Origin: Vulcanimicrobiota bacterium
GTDB taxonomy: Bacteria > Vulcanimicrobiota > Xenobia > Xenobiales > JADMJV01
Direction of reading: 5' to 3'
Assembly: GCA_019637395.1 (NCBI GenBank)
Contig: JAHBVR010000029.1
Location: 1-60,695, forward strand
DNA length: 60,695 nt
This document shows, in pieces, positions 8,601-16,400 of the stretch (its first letter is position 1; each line of letters starts with the position of its first letter). The position numbers were made by a program, and so were the translations under genes. The notes below the pieces were generated by a model. It made no database searches, was not told the origin of the DNA, and saw only the letters and a list, made by a program, of their open reading frames with translations.

Positions 8601-11600
8601 CGATGGGGTGAATCTACGCGAGGTGGGGACCCCCGATGGAGCCCGTTTTCGCCGGGAGTTTGACCGGGTGGGGCGGTTGTGCCGCCTGTCCGACCCGCAA
8701 GGGCGGGTGATTTACCTGAACTACGATAGTCTGGACCGGGTCGTTTCGGTGAGGGACTCGCTGGGACTGACTCTGGCTTACGCGTATGATGAGACCGGGC
8801 AGTTGGTTTCCTTTACCGACGCCAAGAATCAGGTCATGACGTTCGCCTATGACGACTTGGATCGGTTGCTGACCATCACTTATCCCGACAGTAGCACCGA
8901 GGAGTTCGAATATTCGGCGGCCGGTGATCTGCTGAAATATACCGACAATCTGGCTCAGGAGAGGTCTTTTGACTATGACTTCGGGCACCGTTTGACGGGG
9001 GTAACCTATCCGAATTTGGACAGGCTGGTACTGGCCTACGATGAGGTCAATAACCTGGTGTCGCGCACCGAGCGCAACGGCGATGTGGAGAGCTATTCCT
9101 ACGATAAGCTGAATCGGGTTACGCGCTGCAAGTTTACGCCAGACAGCGGTTCTGACTCGAGCGGCTGGGACCTGACTTCCCGTTATGATGAGGTGGGCAA
9201 TCGCACCAGGTTGGCCAACACGGGGGGCGTTCGCTATGACACGGGGGCGCTCTACGGCACGGCTCACTACGGGCAGAATACACCCATCTGGTCGGTGCCC
9301 GAGGAGGGCTTTGATGAGATGAACCGGTTGGTGGAGTTTCAGGATAGCGAGGAAAACAGTACCACTTTCGGCTACGATCTGGAAGGACGGCGCACTTCGG
9401 TCCGCTGCCCCAATGGTACTCTGACGCAAGCCACCTATGATATCGTGGGCAAGCTTTTGCAGCTGCGCACCAGCAAGGAGGAAGAGGAACTGCTGGAGCT
9501 CAACTACGACTACAATCTGGCCGGTGATCGGCTGGCCCAGCAGAGCGAGAAAGCAAGCTGCACTTATCATCTGGACAAGTCCGGGCGATTGGTGGAGGAA
9601 ACCATCAACCGTTGGGTGACCGGCCAGGCCGACCACCTGGCCCAGGGAATCTTGCAGTCTTGCCGGTTGGATTCTGCCAACGCGCGAGTCCAGTTGCTGG
9701 ACCTGGAGGACACCTTCGAGACCCTGAACCTGGACCGCTGGCGCCCGAGCATGGTGGTGGCTCCCGTGGCGTTAGAACCTCGTTTGCTGGGCAACGAGAT
9801 GCGGGTGAACGAAGGCCTTCACATGGTCTATCCGTCTACCTGGTCGGCTTTCCAGTCGGCCTACATTCCGGATGTGGCCTGGTATGGAGCCGGTATGGGA
9901 CCCAAACTTCGCTGTCGCACGGGCCATATGAGCAACGCGACGCAGGAACTGGTGTTGCGTCGCCCCCTGGTCGGGGATTTCGACTTGGTGCTGGAATGGG
10001 ATGGATTTGAATATCCCGAGGGGATCTTGACAGACCCCATGAAAGAGGAATATCCGGAATACCAGTATCTCGGCGCCTTCTTGGAGAATACAGCCGGCCA
10101 GATGATTCACCTCCAGCGCCGTTTCTATTGGGCATACAGCACCAACAATTACTATAATTGGAATGACCTGGGAGCATCCGGTTCGCCGCCTGCCTCAGGC
10201 TCAGGCGGGAAGTTTCGCCTGGCCCGCGTCGGCTCGACGGTGAAACTCTATTTCTGGGACGAGGGGGAGGGGGATTGGGAAATGTGCGGTACCGGCCGGG
10301 CATTTCCCGGAGACCTGGTGCTGAAGATTCGGGGATACTGTCAGCTAGGCTGTATGAATTACCGCATCCTCTCCCTGAGCCATCTGGGCGTGAACCCCGT
10401 GCGGTTTCCGCTGGAAGGCAGCTACGAAAGCGTCCTCTATGACGCCGGCCGGACGGTGCAATGGCAGCGCCTGGCCTGGGCGGAGGAGCTGGAGACGGCC
10501 ACCGACGTGAAATTCCAACTGGCCTTTTCCGAGAACCCGGCCGGACCTTGGGCTTATATCGGTCCGGACGGCACGGCCGGGACCTTCTTCAGTTCGCCGG
10601 CGGGAGAGGTCCTGGATGAGACCCCGGATTTCGCGGGCCGCTACGCCCGCTTCAAGGCGCTTTTGAGCAGCGACGGCCTGGCTACGCCCAAATTCGGTGA
10701 GGTTCATCTCTCGTTTTGGAAGGCAGGAATGTTGGCCAGCGAGGTGCGAAATTACCGGTATGACGAAGCCGGGAACATCGAGAGGGTGACCACCGTGACC
10801 GACGCCGGTTCGACGACGGACGAGCGGACCTACAACGACCTGAACCAGCTCACGGAGCAGGTGGTGGGCGGCGACACCTGGGAATTTTCCTACGATGACA
10901 ATGGAAACATGACCGAGAAGAGCAACGGCATCGAAACCTGGGCCTACGTCTGGAGCGATGAGAACCGCCTGGTTCAGGTGAACGGCACCAGCAGCCTGGC
11001 CGGATTCGGCATGGCCCGCTTCGGAGGCGGCCGCTTTGGCGGCAACCCGGGGAGTGTGACAATCGACTACACCTACGATTCCATGGGCCGCATGCTGACT
11101 CGTAATGATGGTGCCAATTTGACCACTTTTGTTTGGGACCATTGGGACATGATTCGCGAGGTCACTGGTGAGTCTGAGACGGTTTACCACATTCCACAGG
11201 GGCAGATTCTGAGCTTTGTGCGGGATGGGGTAACTTACCAGGCGCATAGCGACGCCCTGGGCAGCATTCGTATGATTACGGATGAGGCTGGGGAAGTGGT
11301 GGCCAGATACGAGTATTCTGGATTCGGGGAAGCCATTTCGGTGACCGAAGATTCAGCGCTCATTGACTTCCCGATGCGGTTTGTCGGGAGTCTCGGTGTG
11401 AGGTTTGACGAGCTGAGCGGCCTAATTTATATGCGTCAACGTTGGTATGATAAGGGGCTAGCGCGATTCTTGTCCAAAGACCCTATCGGATTGCAGGGTT
11501 CGTTTAACTTGTATGCGTACGCAGAGAATGACCCGGCCAGCATTTCTGACCCGTCCGGGCTGCGGCCTCCAGATTTAGGCCTAATGAGGTCTAAACCTCG

Positions 11601-12210
11601 GAGTTTGACAGCAGCGGAGGCAACTGAGCTCTTGAGCATGTTTAAAAGAATTGGGTGTGCCATGCAAATTCCTCCGGAAATGCTGATGGCAATATGGAGG
11701 ACGGAAGGACAGCACTTTATGGATGACGGACTGCCGCCCAATGGTTGGACCTCAAGGGAACTTATGAAGTGGGGGGCTAATATAGCTTTCTCTGATGGCG
11801 CAAGTATCGGTTTCATGGGCGTTTCCCCTACAACAGCTGCTTACTTAGACGGTCAGCTTTCCATACCAGCCGGAAAAAGCTGGCCAGACTTCACTAGTTC
11901 TGAGCGGCGGTCTATGTTCAAGGCGCAACTTACCCCTGCGCAACGAGTCGACACTATCAGTAACTTGGAAAACCCATTTATAAGCACACTCTATGCCGCG
12001 AAGAACATCAACTACCTCAAGGATCAGTTGTTTCCAGGGAAGACAAAAGCGCAGATGACTGACGATGACTGGGGAACTATTGGCGACTGGTATAACATGG
12101 GGGCTAGCGCCCCAGCGCCAGGAAAGCCGCATGGAACAAATGGGTTGAACGTCATCAAATACATGCGTATGGCTCGGCAGAAGAAGCCCGAATATTGCGA
12201 ATGCCGCTAG
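5602..12210 (+). CDS. RHS-repeat polymorphic toxin, lysozyme-like C-terminus
   Basis: 2202 residues, giant RHS/YD-repeat protein. YD repeats (GxxxxxxYDxxGRL type) occupy most of the length and would build a hollow beta shell. Three non-repeat insertions look like carbohydrate-binding or LamG-like beta-sandwiches: about 410-605, 830-995 and 1363-1600. The RHS core ends in FLSKDPIGLQG, NLYAYAENDP and then DPSGL (about 1983-1987), the usual autocleavage boundary. The remaining about 215 residues are a separate domain (see the feature at 11563). No signal peptide and no PAAR domain are seen, so the export route is unknown. It overlaps the Gly/Cys-rich gene by 4 bases and is followed after 35 bases by a membrane-anchored candidate immunity gene. 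RHS proteins of this kind typically deliver toxins between bacteria. Confidence 0.9.
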   Translation: MNHMLFPQPIRLDGFQTILGSCSDVEMLRVSIGNLVRRYTVAQVASVGPALKFELTHNARESFSGTLGPSWRHNWMAHLEFGSSLVTYEDGYGRRHNFTASGSDWVLNEGNSLFLRQALTEVSGQWHLKGFANGEDMVFDSGGKLLQVVDSHGQALTLHYTSSLLTAVEEPTGRQITLAYSSGLLTSITDPRGHVTSFVYGADSKLASIIGPEGCMLSYEYASGATNGRIVARTDARNNRYTYSYDGSGRLLTVTNPASKTISYAYGTVQERLSSPHFSDFKNLSRVILTDAEAKNWEYRFDDDGNLWRILDPLTHNRRFYWSNQQELLYVAEGYGVNQANELGPQDSPHNRFNRFMYDGLGNQTAHTDPNGIITQREYDAEHRLITVTPARATNQIGGNWFDHFGKDGFVMCSGLDDSSDLVQLPSYIDSAGILPGEEADGSNAFVRSLPNLESHRIDTRAPWIRLPGSPPRDTYRRSLGMWKTEEESKSFTFRIPVQVTGAFNLSFYTHAADYPFASASTPGYEKTYSGVFGRDVEILVTDFDPLTGEPRRQVFRQPNNAAGCWISFGVYAEAESSIRVVVRTRADISETEFPCINMIAFDPIEQRTTNLYYTGVDLTSVVDPLHQVTSFEYNLDGTLKKVTDAKNRDTEFFYEDAAKNLTRIVDAASGEVVLGYDANGNVTRSEDQDTRVSTMVYDAKNRLIQITDPLNHSTHFRFDGAGNLVSVRDARGRQTFLAYDNLNRLTGVSNAAGQETFFAYNGSGRLIKVTDALGRETEFSYDAAGRLVQTEMADGQKVLYALNAVNRLVSITGPNASQADWDQIDLTGALDVLNDGSVEAPVMTWQHTDEYDYGINPLYARTNLEAHSGTYSLPVVTGKGRYLNDITTYAGGRYVAKAWAKKAGGGAPTVAASIAAEVRNFEATLETQTEPGQATAVDTDWTELKPQMVQIPGDTLAVRTQPPLRKLKFLVEKTSPSDEPNTAYLDDASLHLINTCLEYDGVNLREVGTPDGARFRREFDRVGRLCRLSDPQGRVIYLNYDSLDRVVSVRDSLGLTLAYAYDETGQLVSFTDAKNQVMTFAYDDLDRLLTITYPDSSTEEFEYSAAGDLLKYTDNLAQERSFDYDFGHRLTGVTYPNLDRLVLAYDEVNNLVSRTERNGDVESYSYDKLNRVTRCKFTPDSGSDSSGWDLTSRYDEVGNRTRLANTGGVRYDTGALYGTAHYGQNTPIWSVPEEGFDEMNRLVEFQDSEENSTTFGYDLEGRRTSVRCPNGTLTQATYDIVGKLLQLRTSKEEEELLELNYDYNLAGDRLAQQSEKASCTYHLDKSGRLVEETINRWVTGQADHLAQGILQSCRLDSANARVQLLDLEDTFETLNLDRWRPSMVVAPVALEPRLLGNEMRVNEGLHMVYPSTWSAFQSAYIPDVAWYGAGMGPKLRCRTGHMSNATQELVLRRPLVGDFDLVLEWDGFEYPEGILTDPMKEEYPEYQYLGAFLENTAGQMIHLQRRFYWAYSTNNYYNWNDLGASGSPPASGSGGKFRLARVGSTVKLYFWDEGEGDWEMCGTGRAFPGDLVLKIRGYCQLGCMNYRILSLSHLGVNPVRFPLEGSYESVLYDAGRTVQWQRLAWAEELETATDVKFQLAFSENPAGPWAYIGPDGTAGTFFSSPAGEVLDETPDFAGRYARFKALLSSDGLATPKFGEVHLSFWKAGMLASEVRNYRYDEAGNIERVTTVTDAGSTTDERTYNDLNQLTEQVVGGDTWEFSYDDNGNMTEKSNGIETWAYVWSDENRLVQVNGTSSLAGFGMARFGGGRFGGNPGSVTIDYTYDSMGRMLTRNDGANLTTFVWDHWDMIREVTGESETVYHIPQGQILSFVRDGVTYQAHSDALGSIRMITDEAGEVVARYEYSGFGEAISVTEDSALIDFPMRFVGSLGVRFDELSGLIYMRQRWYDKGLARFLSKDPIGLQGSFNLYAYAENDPASISDPSGLRPPDLGLMRSKPRSLTAAEATELLSMFKRIGCAMQIPPEMLMAIWRTEGQHFMDDGLPPNGWTSRELMKWGANIAFSDGASIGFMGVSPTTAAYLDGQLSIPAGKSWPDFTSSERRSMFKAQLTPAQRVDTISNLENPFISTLYAAKNINYLKDQLFPGKTKAQMTDDDWGTIGDWYNMGASAPAPGKPHGTNGLNVIKYMRMARQKKPEYCECR
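11563..12207 (+). other. RHS toxin tip: lysozyme/SLT-like domain
   Basis: This is the segment of the RHS protein after DPSGL. Its pattern follows lytic transglycosylases and lysozyme-like hydrolases: IPPEMLMAIWRTEG (helix with a candidate catalytic Glu), GASIGFMGVSPTTAAYLDG (equivalent to SxGLMQxxPxTA), ENPFISTLYAAKNINYL (equivalent to dPxxNixxGaxYL), and WGTIGDWYNMGAS (equivalent to AxAAYNxG). Peptidoglycan would be the substrate in a target cell's periplasm. Codon use is visibly less GC-rich than in the RHS core upstream, as is usual for exchangeable toxin tips. The fold assignment is mine from motif order only. Confidence 0.6.
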
Positions 12211-12245
12211 TCTACCTTGCTGTTGCTGAATGGAGGCCTTAGTCT

Positions 12246-12848
12246 ATGAAACCACGACCGCTGGTATGGGTTTCGCTTCTCACGATATTGCTGGCAAGCG
12301 TGGGGATTTGGTGGTTAAAGGGAGATCCGAAGCAACCTGTTTATGACTGGCGAGAAGTCACGGTCGCTGGTGTTCGAGCAGGATCAAGTCCCAGCCAAGT
12401 AGAGAAGCTGATGGGCAAACCTCTGGAGCGGAAGGGAAAAGAAGGGTCGGTCCAGGTGCGTTACAAGGAATGCTGGCTGAGCATCTCCGACGGTCTCATT
12501 ACGGTAACCGGGAATCAGATTGAACGCCACGGTCACACCATCTTGAAAATACAGAACACCTTCGAGCTGGTTGGTGTCAGGGAGCCAACATCTCTTGATC
12601 ATCCGGTGAACAGAGAAGGGGTCATCGAGTTGTTTGGGGAGCCAGATTCAGACCAACCCAGTTCCGACCGTTCTAGAGGGGATGGTGACAGAGAAATGTC
12701 TTATGGGTCTAAGGCAACGGTTGATTCTTTCAGCTCTCAACCAGAACCCCCTCACGAGCTTATTGTTTCTCTGGACGGCAGCGGACTGGTTGAGAGTTTC
12801 TCTGTTAGGTGGAAGCTACCGCCACCACAAAGTCCATCAACCTCGTAG
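12246..12848 (+). CDS. membrane-anchored candidate immunity protein
   Basis: 200 residues from an ATG preceded by GGAGG (TGGAGGCC). An N-terminal hydrophobic segment (VSLLTILLASVGIWWL) is an uncleaved anchor or signal, putting the rest outside the cytoplasm. The body has two motifs of the kind seen in SmpA/BamE-like small domains: VRAGSSPSQVEKLMGKP and, later, REGVIELFGEP. The C-terminal third is Ser/Pro-rich and probably disordered. It lies 35 bases after the RHS toxin and has the same lower-GC composition as the toxin tip. A peptidoglycan-attacking toxin would need an immunity protein in the periplasm, which fits. Immunity is inferred from position and topology. No immunity family is recognised. 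Confidence 0.55.
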   Translation: MKPRPLVWVSLLTILLASVGIWWLKGDPKQPVYDWREVTVAGVRAGSSPSQVEKLMGKPLERKGKEGSVQVRYKECWLSISDGLITVTGNQIERHGHTILKIQNTFELVGVREPTSLDHPVNREGVIELFGEPDSDQPSSDRSRGDGDREMSYGSKATVDSFSSQPEPPHELIVSLDGSGLVESFSVRWKLPPPQSPSTS

Positions 12849-12864
12849 TTGAAAGGTTCGGGTC

Positions 12865-12938
12865 AAGGCCGGAACCAAACCAGCCCCCAACTTCCTTCCC
12901 GAGGTTGTTGGCCTGGGGCTAAGCCTGGTTCCGGCCTT
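12865..12938. repeat. long hairpin after the RHS operon
   Basis: A perfect 13-bp inverted repeat (AAGGCCGGAACCA at 12865-12877, its complement at 12926-12938) encloses further pairing (AGCCCC with GGGGCT, CAAC with GTTG), so most of the 74 bases can fold into one long stem. A second short hairpin (CCGGCC TTC GGCCGG) overlaps its right arm. It begins 17 bases after the candidate immunity gene. It could be a strong transcription terminator for the RHS operon or a small palindromic mobile element. No T-run follows on the plus strand. Confidence 0.6.
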
Positions 12939-13194
12939 CGGCCGGCCACCAACCCCAATAAGAAAAAAAGATCTAACCCGACGTAGTAGCCGAACCTGTG
13001 GTAAGTTTGGTAACTTGGGAACCTAAGCGAGCAAGTTGTCCAAGTGCTGTGGAAAATGCCCCAGCATTTTTCCACAGGCACGTCACTTCCCACCGGTTTT
13101 GTTGATTTAGGGTGCCCGGGTTGTTAGAGATCGGTCCCGCGCCTAGCGCCATTCTTGTTCGGAAAGGGTCCTTTTCCGAATAAAAGTCACCACA
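12939..13194. other. non-coding scar region with hairpins
   Basis: No credible gene is seen here. Two further hairpins are visible: CTGTGGAAAA at 13047-13056 pairing with 13068-13077 (inner part nearly extends the stem), and TTCGGAAA at 13158-13165 pairing with 13173-13180. Sequence composition is lower in GC than the operons on either side. The hairpins flank the end of a transposase remnant and may be remains of an insertion element or transcription terminators. Confidence 0.45.
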
Positions 13195-13790
13195 CTATGG
13201 TCGTGCATGTTTCGCGCGACGGGGCTTAGGTTGCTTCGGTAGAAAGCGGGCGACTGCAGTCTTGAGCGATCTGGGGTTCCCTTGGAAACGGTTGAAGCGG
13301 CGGGATACTTTCGCGTGTAGCAGCTCCAGAGTCGGGAAATGTCGGTTGTGCGTGGTCGTTCTCTTCGTTAACCTCCAGACGTGTTCAGCGGCGTTGAGAT
13401 CCGGCGAATACGCGAGGCAAGAAGCAGAATTCAATTTCCGCCTGATTGTGGCATCCACCCATTCGCGTACGAATTTCGCGTGATGGTAACGCGCATTGTC
13501 GAGGATCAGGAACACTTTACGACCCTTGTTATGGTGGACCACGCGCTTCACAAACCGCAGGAAGCTGACCCCATTAAACTTCTCAGAAAACTAGAAATGA
13601 AAACGAGGCCGCTCTTCAACGCTAACCGCTCCAAAGGCTTTGATGGACCTTCGGCAAGGTTCACTTTTTACGACTGTTCCTGTCCCTCGGAGCGCCCAGG
13701 TTCGGGTTCTCGAGCCGGATTGCTGGAAGACACACTCGTCTTGGAAAAAAAACAACTCCGCCTTCCTTTCGGGACCGCCGGAGAATCGCA
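13195..13790 (-). pseudogene. IS630-type transposase remnant with in-frame stop
   Basis: Minus-strand DDE catalytic region of an IS630-family transposase. The first Asp lies in FFFQDECVF (about 13740), the second in VFLILDNARYHHA, and the final Glu region in YSPDLNAAEHVW, all in the right order and one reading frame. An amber codon at 13591-13593 splits the frame between RFHF and FSEKFNG. The N-terminal helix-turn-helix is absent, so it is a fragment. Its left part merges with the 3' end of a kinase-like gene, which suggests that insertion or deletion cut both. It cannot make active transposase. Confidence 0.8.
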
Positions 13791-14399
13791 GGGTAGGCTT
13801 TCTCGACCCATTTCTTCTGAATAGCGGCCTTCCAGACAACCGTGAACCCAGTCAGGTATGGAACTCCCCCTTGCCTCGCCCGGCGGCCGACCGCGGAACA
13901 GAAGGTGGAGAACTGCGCCTACCGACCAGATATCTGAGCGCCTAGTCGGCTTCTCTCCTCGTCGCACATCAGGTGAAGCATACTGCCAGCCCGGATCAGA
14001 CTGACCAGCTTCCAAGCGTGCAAAGCCAAAACCCCAGACCTTCAAACCATCGTGGGGAAAGAGCCAGATATTCCCAGGGTGCAGGAACCCGTGGATGACT
14101 CCGTGCTCATGAGCATAACTCACCGCACGCAGTAACGGACCAACCAGCATTTCCTGAAAACGAGCGGTGAAAGCTCGCCGGTCACCGGGAATATTGAGGA
14201 AGTCAGACAAACGAGTCCCAGCCACTGCCTCGGTTAGCAAGTCATCCCGGCGCACGCTATAAATGGCCAGAATGTTTGGATGGCTCAGGCGAGCCGCGGC
14301 TTCATACTCTCGCCTCGGGACGGTTGGGCGAATGCGTCTCAGACAAGCTGGGCGGTTCAACCTCTCGTCGAAGGCGCCGGAAAATTCCCAATCTTTCAT
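13668..14399 (-). pseudogene. degenerate Ser/Thr kinase-like gene, 3' end replaced by transposase DNA
   Basis: The protein-kinase fold is recognisable: EYEAAARLSHPNILAIY (helix C and following strand), AVSYAHEHGVIHGFLHPGNIWL (catalytic loop), WQYASPDVRRG (APE-like) and RRSDIWSVGAVLHLLFRG (DxWSxG). Every catalytic residue is altered. The ATP-binding Lys position reads Arg (CLRRI), HRDLKPxN reads HGFLHPGN, and DFG reads GFG. It could bind partners as a pseudokinase. The last about 45 codons (from about 13800) read through transposase sequence in another frame, so the natural C-terminus is lost. It lies 93 bases downstream of the propeller gene on the same strand. Bacterial kinases often carry such propellers as C-terminal domains. 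Confidence 0.6.
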
Positions 14400-14492
14400 G
14401 ATGATACTATTCCCGCCGCGAACGATTCATCCGGCTACGCCTCCGCGTCGCTTCAGTGTGCCTGCTCGGTCCAGGGTCTAAAGCAGGCGAAC

Positions 14493-15452
14493 TCAGCGAA
14501 AACTACCATACCCCGAGGCTGGTTGGAAGATTGCATGGTTATGATAGCCCGGCCACACTTCGGCGCGGGACTCTTGGAAGTCGATAATGACAGAAGCATG
14601 TTCAATCTTGGCTTCCTTTTTTGAAGGACAATCCGTGGCGTGAGTTAGCTGGGCGACCAGAAAGCGACCATCGCTCGACCAAGCAGGCTTGCACGCATAG
14701 CTGCTTTTGCGCTCGCCTACGGTAACTAGCGGGCCTGTAACCCACGCAAGGCGAGTCAAATCCGTGCCGTCAAGGTTGACGCGCCAGAGTTCATAGTCTC
14801 CATTCAGAAAGGCCACAGACTGGCCGTCGGGGCTGAAGCTGGGGGTTGCCGCTTCCGAGGCTGAACTCAGGAGAGTGAACTCAGGCTCCGAGAACAGTCT
14901 CAGGCAGCCCTCAGCAAATGCAATTCTCTGGCCATCCGGCGAAATCGCAAAATCCACTGGACAGTCAGAAATCAATGTTCTTTCCGACCCTTCCGACCAG
15001 TCGAGTAAGATGAGTTTCTCCTTCATCCAAAAGATGGCCCTGTTGGCTGACAGGCTGGCATCGAGCGTGAAGAACTCGCCCTTAAACAGGGTTCGCTCCA
15101 AGCCTTCGGGTTCGCACAGGACTAGCCGGCCGCCAGCCCTGAAAAGCAGCCTGCCGGTTCGCGCGCAGGACTGAAGGAGCCACATGATGCGCTCGCGCCC
15201 CTCCCAGAGCTTGATCTTTCCATCTCCGTTGTGCTGGAGAGCAAGAACTTGATTGACGTTGCCGTAGTAAACCCACTCTCCATCAGGTGACCACGCGAGC
15301 GGACAGTTGGAACTCTGCCACACGATGTAAAGTTGCCGGGACTCCTGGCCGGCGTTCCGGGTCCAGACTCCGTCGTTCGCGTATGCGATGGGGGGATGCT
15401 CTACCGGGCCGGCCAGCAACCGGAAATCAAAGGCAATTGATATCGGTGCCAC
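14493..15452 (-). CDS. TolB/PD40-type beta-propeller protein
   Basis: 319 residues. Repeated blades have the PD40 signature: LAWSPDGEWVYY, FAISPDGQRIAFAEG, PSFSPDGQSVAFLNG and PAWSSDGRFLVAQ. The number of blades fits one complete propeller. No clear signal peptide is seen; the N-terminus IAFDFRLLAGP may be trimmed relative to the true gene, since the upstream region is short. Propellers of this kind bind proteins or small ligands. It precedes the pseudokinase on the same strand, so the pair may be a split version of kinase-plus-propeller proteins. Composition is less GC-rich than in the genes to its right. Confidence 0.7.
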   Translation of the reverse strand: MAPISIAFDFRLLAGPVEHPPIAYANDGVWTRNAGQESRQLYIVWQSSNCPLAWSPDGEWVYYGNVNQVLALQHNGDGKIKLWEGRERIMWLLQSCARTGRLLFRAGGRLVLCEPEGLERTLFKGEFFTLDASLSANRAIFWMKEKLILLDWSEGSERTLISDCPVDFAISPDGQRIAFAEGCLRLFSEPEFTLLSSASEAATPSFSPDGQSVAFLNGDYELWRVNLDGTDLTRLAWVTGPLVTVGERKSSYACKPAWSSDGRFLVAQLTHATDCPSKKEAKIEHASVIIDFQESRAEVWPGYHNHAIFQPASGYGSFR

Positions 15453-15538
15453 CCACCGGTTCCCCGAAACTGGCCGACCCTTCAGTCTATGTGAATGCCG
15501 GGCAGGGTGAATGACCTGAACTTCTAGAACAACCAGGA

Positions 15539-16366
15539 GTGCTTAATTCCAGTGGAGAGGAAGTGGTCAGGCCGCCGCGGCCGGTTCGGCCGGGGCTGGC
15601 GGTGGTTCTCAGTTTGTTGTGCACGGGAGCGGGACAGTGCTATGCGGGGCGTCCGTTGCGCGGGTTGCTGGTGGTGGCGCTGACCATCGCGGTGGTGCTG
15701 GGGATGGGCCTGCTGTTGGTGGTGGTTGGGCCGCGCACTCCTGTCTTCGATCTGGCGCTCTGGTGCCTTCCGGTATTCCTGCACATTCTGAATGTTTGGG
15801 ATGCTTATCGCTGCGCTCGCGAGCCGGGGGCGCGCCGGGCCCCGGCCGCTCTCTGGTTGCTTTATGTGGCGGCCATGTGGTTGCTTCCCGCTCAGAGCTA
15901 CACGCACCGATTTTTTGATGCGCTGGTGCCGGTGCGCAGTTACTATATTCCCTCCGGCAGCATGGTGCCGACGCTTCAGGTGGGAGATTATTTGCTGACC
16001 AACCGGTTGGGTTTTGAACCGAAGCGCGGCGATATCGTCGTGTTCAGTCCTCCGGATACCTACCACGGCAACAAGTCCGATTTGATCAAGCGTATCGTGG
16101 CCGTGGGAGGCGACGAGGTGGAGGTGCGCGAGGGGGCTCTCTGGCTGAACGGTGTCCGCCAGGACGAGGGCTATATCAAGGAGCCGATGCAAGATAACTT
16201 CGAGAAAAAGAAGGTGGCGCCCGGGCAGTTTTTCATGATGGGCGACAATCGCAATGATTCTTTCGATTCGCGCTATTGGGGCCCGGTGCCCCGGGAGAAC
16301 CTGAAGGGCCGGGCGGTCCGCATCATCTGGTCTGCGCAATCCGGCCACCTGGGTAAGAGTTTGTAA
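15539..16366 (+). CDS. lepB: signal peptidase I
   Basis: 275 residues, S26 family, cleaving signal peptides from secreted proteins at the outer face of the inner membrane. The nucleophile Ser is in PSGSMVPTL (about residue 140) and the general-base Lys in LIKRIVAVGG. The later conserved boxes GDNRNDSFDSRYWG and VPRENLKG are intact. Ahead of the catalytic domain is an unusual N-terminal stretch of about 110 residues with three hydrophobic segments and the motif GAGQCYAGRPLRG, like TM2-type domains, rather than the normal one or two anchors. The start is a GTG at 15539 with AGGAG touching it; a GTG eight or nine codons later is possible. Confidence 0.92.
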   Translation: MLNSSGEEVVRPPRPVRPGLAVVLSLLCTGAGQCYAGRPLRGLLVVALTIAVVLGMGLLLVVVGPRTPVFDLALWCLPVFLHILNVWDAYRCAREPGARRAPAALWLLYVAAMWLLPAQSYTHRFFDALVPVRSYYIPSGSMVPTLQVGDYLLTNRLGFEPKRGDIVVFSPPDTYHGNKSDLIKRIVAVGGDEVEVREGALWLNGVRQDEGYIKEPMQDNFEKKKVAPGQFFMMGDNRNDSFDSRYWGPVPRENLKGRAVRIIWSAQSGHLGKSL

Positions 16367-16400
16367 GCTTTTTTTCAGGTCGCGGATCTAGGTTGCGGTT

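Noticed and set aside
8614-11247. Other long minus-strand frames under the RHS gene (for example 8614-9636 and 10345-11247)
   Set aside because: Same reason as above: antisense to a repeat-rich, strongly supported gene.
1-12848. The left operon as a prophage
   Set aside because: Only fibre-like proteins are present. No capsid, terminase, portal, integrase or lysis gene is seen, though the left edge cuts the operon.
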